Shown here: piece after piece, positions 51,317-59,453 of the stretch
Layout of the letters: each line of letters opens with the position of its first letter
How positions within the stretch are numbered: the stretch's first letter is position 1
Assembly (NCBI GenBank): GCA_002840895.1
Contig: PHCZ01000006.1
Location: forward strand, 1 to 64,000
From: Bacteroidetes bacterium HGW-Bacteroidetes-8
GTDB taxonomy: Bacteria > Bacteroidota > Bacteroidia > Bacteroidales > UBA932
Reading direction: 5' to 3'
DNA length: 64,000 nucleotides
Notes under the pieces: generated by a model
The model's input: the letters and a program-made list of their open reading frames with translations, nothing else
Told to the model about the DNA's origin: nothing
Databases searched by the model: none
Translations under genes and position numbers: made by a program

Positions 51317-52429
51317 CAATTCGGAAGTCTTAAAGATTGAATTCAAACCTTCAGGTATCTTCTTATTAAACGGCCAGTCCAGGTAATTCAGATCGTGATT
51401 GTGTCCCTCAAAAAAGAAACATTTTAAATTTGACTTATTGGCTTGCCTGAATCTGGATTGAATATCGTATACTCCTTCGACAGGAGCATTACCATCTTCA
51501 ATTCCATGAAATATATAAGTCGGAATATCAATTCTTAACAATCTTGTTTTATTGGCTTCAAGCTTAAAATGCTCCTTAAGCCATCTGCTGCTTACTCTGA
51601 AATAATTTTTCCATATCCAGGCATCACTGTCTGAATCAATCATTTTTAATAAATATTCAAAATATGGAGCAGCCCTAGTACCAAAGTCACGGTAATCAAG
51701 AACACTGTCTTTTACTATGTCGAGCGATTCAAACGAAGCATTCCCCAGCACTCTGGTTCTGCCCAGTACGGCAATTGAGTCAGATGATTCATACTCATTT
51801 TTACTAATCATATTGTCCTTGTTCGAATCAAAGTATTTTCGAAGGTTAATAATAGAAGCTTTTCCTGAGTATTGCCATTTTATTATATCAAACAAGTTGT
51901 CGTTAGCATAACCAAATAGTAGTAGTGCATCAATTTTTTCAACCTTCCTGTCTGCAACTATTGACGCAATTATTGTTCCTTCACTACAACCCAGCAAAGC
52001 TATTTTTGTGTTTACGAATCTCTTGTCATTCCTTAAAGTTGAAATTATTGCTTCTATATCCTCTGCTTCCGTTATGGGAAGATATTTAGAGTATTTTACG
52101 GAATCAATTTTATCATAATAAGGAGGAGTATCTCCAATTTCTACCCCTCTTCTGTTATAGGAAAAAAATCCAATTCCTCTTTTGTTAAATTCGTCGGCAA
52201 ACAGATCAAAATAGTTAAATTCGGTATTCCCAATTTTTCTTTTATTAATATAGGTATTCGGGCCTGTACCGTGCACGAAAACAACCAGTAATGGGACTTT
52301 ATTCCCCTGTGGAAGTTTCAATTGTCCTGTTATGCTTTCTCCATCGGACAACCGTACTTTCACAATTTCTTCTCCAAACGCGCAGATACTTAAGTTAATA
52401 ACAATCAATAATATTAAAATCTTTTTCAT
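51308..52429 (-). CDS. Secreted alpha/beta hydrolase with an internal EF-hand-like insertion
   Basis: ORF 373 aa; VFVHGTGPNTY, LLGCSEGTIIAS nucleophile elbow, DSNKDNMISKNEYE EF-hand loop. Confidence 0.85.
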   Translation of the reverse strand: MKKILILLIVINLSICAFGEEIVKVRLSDGESITGQLKLPQGNKVPLLVVFVHGTGPNTYINKRKIGNTEFNYFDLFADEFNKRGIGFFSYNRRGVEIGDTPPYYDKIDSVKYSKYLPITEAEDIEAIISTLRNDKRFVNTKIALLGCSEGTIIASIVADRKVEKIDALLLFGYANDNLFDIIKWQYSGKASIINLRKYFDSNKDNMISKNEYESSDSIAVLGRTRVLGNASFESLDIVKDSVLDYRDFGTRAAPYFEYLLKMIDSDSDAWIWKNYFRVSSRWLKEHFKLEANKTRLLRIDIPTYIFHGIEDGNAPVEGVYDIQSRFRQANKSNLKCFFFEGHNHDLNYLDWPFNKKIPEGLNSIFKTSELLM

Positions 52430-53052
52430 ATAGATTCGCTATTAAAAGTTAGTTGAGTATGCAACTCTTTCAAAAATTCAAGATTTTTTATTTGATACTT
52501 GCGAATTTTATTAATTGCAAAGTAGGAGACGAAAAAGCCAACCAGAAACCCGACGATAAGACCGATTATTGATTCTTCACTCTTCATTACTTCAACAAAC
52601 GGTTTATATTCATAATAAACGTGGATTGATATATTTATCATCACTAAAAGAATTGGAATTATTACAATATATAATTTGCTGTATTTACCCAATAACCATC
52701 TTGACAACAAATTGATTCTTTGTTCCAACCAATCCTTTAATGACAAGTTGCATTGATTACGATTCAATTTATTCAATGAAAATAGAGAAATAATTAAAGC
52801 GGAGAATGTTATAAGAAAGAGTATAGAATTATTAATCAGATAGAAAATGTCATCCTGCCTGTTAAGAGCTGTCACGATTAAAAAGACAATCAAACCAAAA
52901 CTCACAATAATATCTATACTAAGAATAAAGAAAAATTTATTAATTGTTTTCCTGATTTTGTTATCTAATAATTGATTCAGTTGCCCGGTTGTTTTTAGAT
53001 CAATTTCGGAATCAATATTTTTCCATATTTTTTGTAGCTCATTATTTTCCAT
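52426..53052 (-). CDS. Membrane protein encoded with an ECF sigma factor (possible anti-sigma role)
   Basis: ORF 208 aa; multiple TM helices; overlaps the sigma gene by 11 bp and the hydrolase gene by 4 bp. Confidence 0.6.
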   Translation of the reverse strand: MENNELQKIWKNIDSEIDLKTTGQLNQLLDNKIRKTINKFFFILSIDIIVSFGLIVFLIVTALNRQDDIFYLINNSILFLITFSALIISLFSLNKLNRNQCNLSLKDWLEQRINLLSRWLLGKYSKLYIVIIPILLVMINISIHVYYEYKPFVEVMKSEESIIGLIVGFLVGFFVSYFAINKIRKYQIKNLEFLKELHTQLTFNSESI

Positions 53053-53545
53053 AGTTGAGGGGATTTAAATTTTGTTTCAGGAGTTCTTTAGCTCTATTAA
53101 TTCGTACACCTACATTGGATTTGGATATACCAATGATTTGGGCAATTTCATCATAACTCTTCTCTTCAAGGTATAAAAGCATTATCGGTTTGTCAATTTC
53201 ATTAAGATTGTAAATCGCTCCCAATAGCATCTTACTTACTTCACTTAAGGATAGTTCTTCAATTATATCAATCTTGTCAAAAGATTCTGGGAGTTTTTCT
53301 CGGTACTCAATTCGTGACTCTTTCTTCAATTTCGAAATTGAAGTATTAATAGATACAGCATAGATCCACGAGCCTATACTACTCTTATTCTTTAAACCCG
53401 GGAATGATTTCCAAAGTTGATAAATGATCTCTTGAAAATTATCCTCTCTGTCCGAAGCATTTTTGAAGTAGATAAGGTTTACCTTATGCAGTATGCCTTG
53501 ATAATTTGATAATATTTCCAGAAAATCGTCTTTAATTGACTTCAT
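53042..53545 (-). CDS. ECF RNA polymerase sigma-70 factor
   Basis: ORF 167 aa; DREDNFQEIIYQLWKSFPGLKNKSSIGSWIYAVSINTSISKLKK, LEEKSYDEIAQIIGISKSNVGVRINRAKELL. Confidence 0.93.
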   Translation of the reverse strand: MKSIKDDFLEILSNYQGILHKVNLIYFKNASDREDNFQEIIYQLWKSFPGLKNKSSIGSWIYAVSINTSISKLKKESRIEYREKLPESFDKIDIIEELSLSEVSKMLLGAIYNLNEIDKPIMLLYLEEKSYDEIAQIIGISKSNVGVRINRAKELLKQNLNPLNYGK

Positions 53546-53665
53546 ATTAAAATTCTTTACTTATAAAGTATCACGGAATGAAGATTTATTACAAAATAAC
53601 TGAAAAAATATTTTGAAATGTATACAAACGAATTGGACCTGTAAAAATGGTTTCTAAAAATAGCA

Positions 53666-53700
53666 CCAGTTATCATATTATTTGACCGCTAGTCATATTT
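53666..53700 (+). promoter_or_regulatory. Operator-like motif copy 2 (candidate LytTR binding site)
   Basis: CCAGTTATCATATTATTTGACCGCTAGTCATATTT upstream of the 53766 operon. Confidence 0.75.
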
Positions 53701-53723
53701 TTCATTGAGTTTATCTGCAGGGA

Positions 53724-53734
53724 TATTTCCTTTG
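53724..53734 (+). promoter_or_regulatory. Promoter-like -7 region downstream of motif copy 2
   Basis: TATTTCCTTTG; final G is 51 bp after the T of the TGACC core. Confidence 0.55.
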
Positions 53735-53765
53735 GGCAATTAAAAAAATAAAAGCGAAATAACTT

Positions 53766-54230
53766 ATGACATCTAAAACAAAATTTTTAAGACAAATCTT
53801 AATCACAGTAGCTGTAATAGCCTTGCTTTCAAGCTGCAGCACAATTAATCGCAGTATGAGAGAGCCCGATACAAGGGTTAATCTAAGAATGAGCGATTTC
53901 TCACTATCAAACCAAGTAACAGCAACAGCAACATCAGTAAAGGTTATTGGCATCGACTGGGCAAGACTTTTTAAGAAAAAAACAGGGGTGGTTGATGGTA
54001 GTAGATCCTCCACAATCAATCTGGTATGTATTCCTGTAATTGGAAATATTGTATCAGACAGGACTGCAAATTATTCTCTCTATGAGTTGATGAGTGATAG
54101 TCCCGGGTACGATGTGGTCTTTTACCCTCAATATGAAACAAAAATTTTAAGACCCGTGTTAGGCATCGGCTTCTTTTCTAAAATTACAACGGTAAAGACA
54201 ACAGCCAGACTTGGGAAAATGAATAATTAA
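53766..54230 (+). CDS. Hypothetical lipoprotein
   Basis: ORF 154 aa; lipobox ALLSSCST. Confidence 0.7.
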   Translation: MTSKTKFLRQILITVAVIALLSSCSTINRSMREPDTRVNLRMSDFSLSNQVTATATSVKVIGIDWARLFKKKTGVVDGSRSSTINLVCIPVIGNIVSDRTANYSLYELMSDSPGYDVVFYPQYETKILRPVLGIGFFSKITTVKTTARLGKMNN

Positions 54231-54243
54231 AAAGGGGGATTAT

Positions 54244-55257
54244 ATGAAAGCAATTGTTTTTACAGAATATGGCGCACCAGAGGTGCTGAAACTCAAAGAG
54301 GTTCCAAAACCAAAGCCAAAGGATAATGAAATCCTTATAAAGATCTACGCAACGCCATTAAATTTTGGAGATACACTTGTAAGAAAATTCAACACCATTA
54401 CCCCGAAAAAATTCCATATGCCGTTCATATTCTGGTTTTTAGGAAAATTTTATTTTGGTTTCAAAAAACCTAAAATAGAGATATTGGGGAGTGAATTTTC
54501 CGGGAAAGTTGAATCTATCGGTAAAAATGTAAAGAGGTTTATAGCAGGAGATCAGGTCTTCGGATATCGTGGCCCACGTATGGGTGCTTATGCAGAGTAC
54601 TTGTGTATGAACGAGAATGACGTTGTTGCTCATAAACCAACCAATATGTCATATGAACAGGCAGCCGCTATACCTTACGGTGCAATTATGGCATTAGGTT
54701 CTATTAGAAAAGCAAATCTGAAAGCTAAACAGAGCGTTTTAGTCAACGGAGCTTCCGGCGGCATAGGTCCTATTGTGGTGCAACTTGCAAAATATCATTT
54801 TGATGCAATTGTAACCGGAGTTTGCGGGACACCTAGAATACCGTATGTTATCTCTATGGGTGCAGATAAGGTAATCGACTACACTAAAGAGGATTTTAGT
54901 AAAAACGGAGAGACCTATGACTATATTTTTGACATTCTAGGGAAATGTTCAATAGAAATGTGCAAACGCTCACTTAAGAAAAACGGGAGCTGCCTATACG
55001 TAAGTTTTAAGATGAAGCAGGTTTTTCAAATGTTATGGAGATCAATAGCCGGAAATAAGAAAATAGTCTGTGTAATGGTTAATGAAAACAGAAAAGATTT
55101 GATTTTCATTAAAGAGCTTATAGAGGCGGGTAAGATTAAATCAATAGTAGACAGATGCTATAGATTAGAGGAGGCTGCCGAAGCACACAGATATTTTGAA
55201 AGCGGGAACAAGCAAGGCAGTGTTGTATTAAAGTTATATGATGAGCATAATATTTAA
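54244..55257 (+). CDS. MDR-superfamily NAD(P)-dependent alcohol dehydrogenase / quinone oxidoreductase
   Basis: ORF 337 aa; MKAIVFTEYGAPEVLKLKEVPKP, VLVNGASGGIGPIVVQLAKY, GADKVIDYTKEDF. Confidence 0.92.
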   Translation: MKAIVFTEYGAPEVLKLKEVPKPKPKDNEILIKIYATPLNFGDTLVRKFNTITPKKFHMPFIFWFLGKFYFGFKKPKIEILGSEFSGKVESIGKNVKRFIAGDQVFGYRGPRMGAYAEYLCMNENDVVAHKPTNMSYEQAAAIPYGAIMALGSIRKANLKAKQSVLVNGASGGIGPIVVQLAKYHFDAIVTGVCGTPRIPYVISMGADKVIDYTKEDFSKNGETYDYIFDILGKCSIEMCKRSLKKNGSCLYVSFKMKQVFQMLWRSIAGNKKIVCVMVNENRKDLIFIKELIEAGKIKSIVDRCYRLEEAAEAHRYFESGNKQGSVVLKLYDEHNI

Positions 55258-55286
55258 TAGCACTATTTCACAATAACGGAAGATGA

Positions 55287-55321
55287 CCACTTATCACATT
55301 ATGTGACCACTAATCATAATT
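55287..55321 (+). promoter_or_regulatory. Operator-like motif copy 3 (candidate LytTR binding site)
   Basis: CCACTTATCACATTATGTGACCACTAATCATAATT upstream of the 55379 operon. Confidence 0.72.
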
Positions 55322-55344
55322 ATAGTTTATTTTATTGACTCTGG

Positions 55345-55355
55345 TACTTTCTTTG
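55345..55355 (+). promoter_or_regulatory. Promoter-like -7 region downstream of motif copy 3
   Basis: TACTTTCTTTG; final G is 51 bp after the T of the TGACC core. Confidence 0.55.
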
Positions 55356-55378
55356 AAGCAAATAGAGATATTTTCAAA

Positions 55379-56221
55379 ATGAAACAAGTAAAACTAACAC
55401 CCAAAAAGGCATTTATGAAATGCGGAACCTGCAGCAGTGCTATGTTCCGTTTGCTTAATCAGGAGTTTGACAACCTGAGTGAGACAGAAGAAAAAGCGTG
55501 TGACCTTTTAGCAGGAGGGGTAGCACAAAAGGGGCACCAGTGCGGGATGCTTTGGGGTGCCTCTCTGGCTGTCGGAGCGGAATCACTCAAAAGACACAGT
55601 GACAAAAACGAAGCAATTGCATCTTCAATAACAGCGTCACAATTCATAGTCGAATCATTTAAAAAGAGAACCAAAACAGTTAATTGCAGGGAGATTTCAG
55701 GAATTGATTGGGAAAACAAACTGGATTTTGCCCTCTATATGGCAAAAACTATTCTGCAGGGATTTGTATACAGTCCTTGTTTCAAACTTATTGACAAATG
55801 GACCCCGGAAGCCATTCAGGCTGCAAATAAAGGGTTTGCAGGTAAAACGAGATACAGCAAAAATTGTATAAGCTGTGCATCCGAGGTTGTAAAAAAAATG
55901 GGGGCAAGTGAGCAGGAGAGTATTATAGTTTCGGGTTTTGCAGGAGGAATTGGCCTGAGTGGAAATGGTTGCGGGGCTTTAAGTGCAGCAATATGGTATA
56001 AAATGTTAGACTGGGCGAAAAAGAATACCGGGAAAAACCCTGCCTTTTTTAATAATCAGGATGTAAAGAGTTTATTAAGGTCATTTTATATCCAAACTGA
56101 CTCCGAAATGTTGTGCAGGAAGATTTGCGGGAAACAATTTGAATCAATTGACGAGCACTCGGATTATATTCGAAGCGGTGGCTGTAAAAACATAATTGAA
56201 GCACTGGCAAATTCACGATGA
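55379..56221 (+). CDS. C_GCAxxG_C_C family putative redox protein with duplicated domain
   Basis: ORF 280 aa; AGGVAQKGHQCGMLWGASLAVG and AGGIGLSGNGCGALSAAIWYKM, each preceded by a CxxC (CGTC, CISC). Confidence 0.82.
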   Translation: MKQVKLTPKKAFMKCGTCSSAMFRLLNQEFDNLSETEEKACDLLAGGVAQKGHQCGMLWGASLAVGAESLKRHSDKNEAIASSITASQFIVESFKKRTKTVNCREISGIDWENKLDFALYMAKTILQGFVYSPCFKLIDKWTPEAIQAANKGFAGKTRYSKNCISCASEVVKKMGASEQESIIVSGFAGGIGLSGNGCGALSAAIWYKMLDWAKKNTGKNPAFFNNQDVKSLLRSFYIQTDSEMLCRKICGKQFESIDEHSDYIRSGGCKNIIEALANSR

Positions 56222-57369
56222 ACAGATTTCTTTATAAACGGCAGGTCTATCTTGACAATAATGCCACAACACGCGTTAGCAAGAGTGTCAGGAGAGTAAT
56301 GGGGCGTGTATTGAAATACAATTGGGGAAACCCATCTTCCGGATACTATATGGGCAAAAGGGCTGCCCGTATAATTGAAAAGGCACGGCAGCAGGTTGCC
56401 GATTCAATAAATGCACATTCGCACGAGTTATATTTTACGGGTTGTGCTACAGAGTCGAATAATGCAGCTTTAATAACCCTAAGTAATCACTTCTATCCAA
56501 AGAAGAAAAAAATCATCACAACACCTATTGAACACCCCTCTATAATGAACACTCTAGAGTTTCTGCAAACTCAAGGAGTTGTGGTTCAACTCTGTCCTGT
56601 AGACAGATATGGATTTATTTCCCTTAAAGAGTTAGAGACTCTTATAGATGAAGAGACCTTTTTAATATGCTGTATGTTTGCAAATAATGAGATAGGATCA
56701 ATTCAAAATATCAAAGAAGTTTCTGCCCTTGCAAAATCACAGAATGTTCTAGTTTTGTGTGATTGCGTTCAGGCGCTTGGCAAGGTTCCTGTTGATGTAA
56801 AGGATCTCGGTGTTGATTATGCCACATTTTCTGCACATAAACTCTATGGGCCAAAGGGAGTTGGAGCACTATATGCAAAAATAAGTACTCCTCTGGAGCC
56901 ATTCATTCACGGCGGGCACCAGGAAGAGGGAATGCGTGCCGGAACAGAGTCAACTCATAATATCGCAGGATTTGGTATGGCTTGTAAGGATGTTAAAAAC
57001 CTTATAACCAATTCCGAAAAAACAAGACGACTAAAAGAACAATTTATAAAACAACTTAAAGGCATCAAACCAGATATAATAATCAATTCGCCAACAGATA
57101 ATTGTTTGCCAAATACAGTCAGTATTACTTTCCCAAATATCAACATCAAAGAACTAATGATGATGTTAGATTATAACGGCATTGCCGTATCATCAGGTTC
57201 TGCGTGCAGCAGTCAATTAAACAAACCGTCCCACGTTTTAAAAGCGATTGGATTATCCGATATAGCAGCAGCAGGAACTCTTCGAATCAGTTTCAGTAAA
57301 GAGACATCGGAGAGAGATATTAGATATACTGTAAAAGTGATAGATAATTATTTAGCACTAGCAAAATAA
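56218..57369 (+). CDS. IscS/NifS-type cysteine desulfurase family protein
   Basis: ORF 383 aa; VYLDNNATTRVSKSV, DYATFSAHKLYGPKGVGALY, GIAVSSGSACSSQLNKPSHVLKAIG; ATGA overlap with upstream CDS. Confidence 0.92.
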   Translation: MNRFLYKRQVYLDNNATTRVSKSVRRVMGRVLKYNWGNPSSGYYMGKRAARIIEKARQQVADSINAHSHELYFTGCATESNNAALITLSNHFYPKKKKIITTPIEHPSIMNTLEFLQTQGVVVQLCPVDRYGFISLKELETLIDEETFLICCMFANNEIGSIQNIKEVSALAKSQNVLVLCDCVQALGKVPVDVKDLGVDYATFSAHKLYGPKGVGALYAKISTPLEPFIHGGHQEEGMRAGTESTHNIAGFGMACKDVKNLITNSEKTRRLKEQFIKQLKGIKPDIIINSPTDNCLPNTVSITFPNINIKELMMMLDYNGIAVSSGSACSSQLNKPSHVLKAIGLSDIAAAGTLRISFSKETSERDIRYTVKVIDNYLALAK

Positions 57370-57389
57370 GAGTAACTAAAACTAAATAA

Positions 57390-58106
57390 ATGACAATTGA
57401 ATCAATAAAAAAGAGAGGTTTTGGAATCTCAATAATTGTATTTCCAGTAATGCTGTTTGTAGGGTTTTTAATGCACCCCAACATTCTAAATCTCGAGGCT
57501 CTTCAAACGGTTGAACAACTAGTTGGAAGATTTCATAATCAGCCCATATTCCATTTTGGGCACCTGCTTGTAATGTTTGCCGTCCCGGTTATAATGATAG
57601 CGCTGATTAGTTTTATGAATGTGCTGCGAGGGAAGGGCAAACAATTAGGTTTTTGGGGCGGGGTTATTGGTTTATTTGGAGCTTTCATCTTAGCCGTGGA
57701 CAAAGGCGCTTTATGTTTGGTATTATCTGCATTCGATACTTTGCCAGAGGCTCAATTTCAAGAGTTTGCTCCTTTTCTTAGTGTTGTTGTAAATAAAGCC
57801 GGCTTGCTTTGGGTGGTTTGGTTATTACCATTATTACCAATTGGTGCATCAATACAAGCACTGGGCCTATTAAAAGAAAAATTTATCAGCAAATGGCAGG
57901 GAGTGTGCATTATTTTGGGGCTTCTGTTGCTTAACAACCCAGATATTGAACTAATTAGTGCAACTGGTGCTTTGCTTATGTGTGCCGGATACATTCCGTG
58001 GGGCGTCAGGATACTTCAGGGCAGAATGTATTGCTCTTCAACCTCTTGCCCTATATACGACAAAAAAAAAGATAAAAACCTTAGGTGTCATAAACCGTGT
58101 AATTAA
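57390..58106 (+). CDS. Hypothetical multi-pass membrane protein with Cys-rich C-terminal tail
   Basis: ORF 238 aa; several TM stretches; tail YCSSTSCPIYDKKKDKNLRCHKPCN. Confidence 0.65.
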   Translation: MTIESIKKRGFGISIIVFPVMLFVGFLMHPNILNLEALQTVEQLVGRFHNQPIFHFGHLLVMFAVPVIMIALISFMNVLRGKGKQLGFWGGVIGLFGAFILAVDKGALCLVLSAFDTLPEAQFQEFAPFLSVVVNKAGLLWVVWLLPLLPIGASIQALGLLKEKFISKWQGVCIILGLLLLNNPDIELISATGALLMCAGYIPWGVRILQGRMYCSSTSCPIYDKKKDKNLRCHKPCN

Positions 58107-58178
58107 ATATTTTAACCCATAACATATGGATAAAACATACAGACTCAAAACCGGGTTGATAAATTATACAAACATAAA

Positions 58179-59453
58179 ATGAGACATATAGCATTATTAT
58201 TTCTGTTTACAGGTTTAACTATTAATGCGTTAGGGCAAAGCTCAACACTAAAAGAACAGGCTCTGAATGAGTTCAAAAAAGAACATTACTCAGAAGCAAT
58301 TGCCCTGTTGGAACAAGCGGCAAAAGTGACCCCAAAGGATGCCGAAATTTTTTACTATTTAGGATGGTTCAACCATTACAGGGCATACGATAGTCGACCA
58401 TTGAGCGGATACAACTTTTCATATTCCGAACAAATTTTGAAATATTTGGACAAAGCCCTTGAACTCAAGCCCGATTATGGTGATGCAAAGTACTTTTACG
58501 GTGCGGAATGTAGCGGAAACGCCTTTATTGCAATGCAGGATAATGATGCAGAGAAGTTAAGGTATTTCTATAAATTGGCCAATGATAGAGGTGCATATCC
58601 GGCCTGGCTGAAAGAGTTTGGGCGGAATTTCCTGAATAGTTGCGATACAAACGCAATTTTATTTACTGGCGGAAATGCCGATTTTGATGTTTGTCTTTAT
58701 TTGCAACTTCACGAAAAGATAAGAACCGATATTACCCTTTTGCCCATTGGAAACATTGACCGGCCTTGGTATGTGAAATTCTTGAAAAACGGATTGGAAG
58801 GTGCTATTAAAAAAGTTGAATTAAACCTTACCGACCAACAAATAATGGATATACATCCCTTTAAATGGGATACGACAATGGTTTCGATAAAAAGTTCATC
58901 AGAGGACAAAAAGCAATTTGGGTTATCAGACAACTATCTGTTTCAATGGCAGGTTGAACCTGACCTGTTTTCTGAAAGGATGCACTCAAAAATTGAAAGC
59001 GAAAAAGCAAAAAAGCGCGCATACCTAAGCCCGCAAAGAGCCATACTTTTGCAGATAGTAGAAGACAATTTTTCTCACAGACCAATTTATTTCTCAAACT
59101 TTTGCTCCCCAACACTTTTTGGGGGACTGAATTCATTTTTTCAAAACTGTGGGCTGGTTTCACGCCTAACGCCTGTTTTGACAAAGGACACAGAATTTGC
59201 ATTCAATTATTCAAAAATGGAAGAATTGCTTCAAGAACAGAATGTTATAAATTTTAAAACATTAATAAATAGTAGTATGCCTCGCATTTCCGGTGTTATA
59301 GTATCTGGTTATTACAACACTTTGCTTAATCTATCTGAAAAATACGACAAGACGAATAACTTAAAAGGTAAAAATTACCTGAAACTGCTATTTGAAAAGC
59401 ACATAAAGATAGGATATGACACAGAATTTGAGAATGAAATACAAATAAAATGA
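58179..59453 (+). CDS. TPR protein with a DUF2723-C-terminal-like segment, secreted
   Basis: ORF 424 aa; signal peptide, TPR EQALNEFKKEHYSEAIALLEQAAKVTPKDAEIFYYLG, then NAILFTGGNADFDVCLYLQLHEKIRTDITLLPIGNIDRPWYVKFLKNG and HRPIYFSNF. Confidence 0.7.
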   Translation: MRHIALLFLFTGLTINALGQSSTLKEQALNEFKKEHYSEAIALLEQAAKVTPKDAEIFYYLGWFNHYRAYDSRPLSGYNFSYSEQILKYLDKALELKPDYGDAKYFYGAECSGNAFIAMQDNDAEKLRYFYKLANDRGAYPAWLKEFGRNFLNSCDTNAILFTGGNADFDVCLYLQLHEKIRTDITLLPIGNIDRPWYVKFLKNGLEGAIKKVELNLTDQQIMDIHPFKWDTTMVSIKSSSEDKKQFGLSDNYLFQWQVEPDLFSERMHSKIESEKAKKRAYLSPQRAILLQIVEDNFSHRPIYFSNFCSPTLFGGLNSFFQNCGLVSRLTPVLTKDTEFAFNYSKMEELLQEQNVINFKTLINSSMPRISGVIVSGYYNTLLNLSEKYDKTNNLKGKNYLKLLFEKHIKIGYDTEFENEIQIK

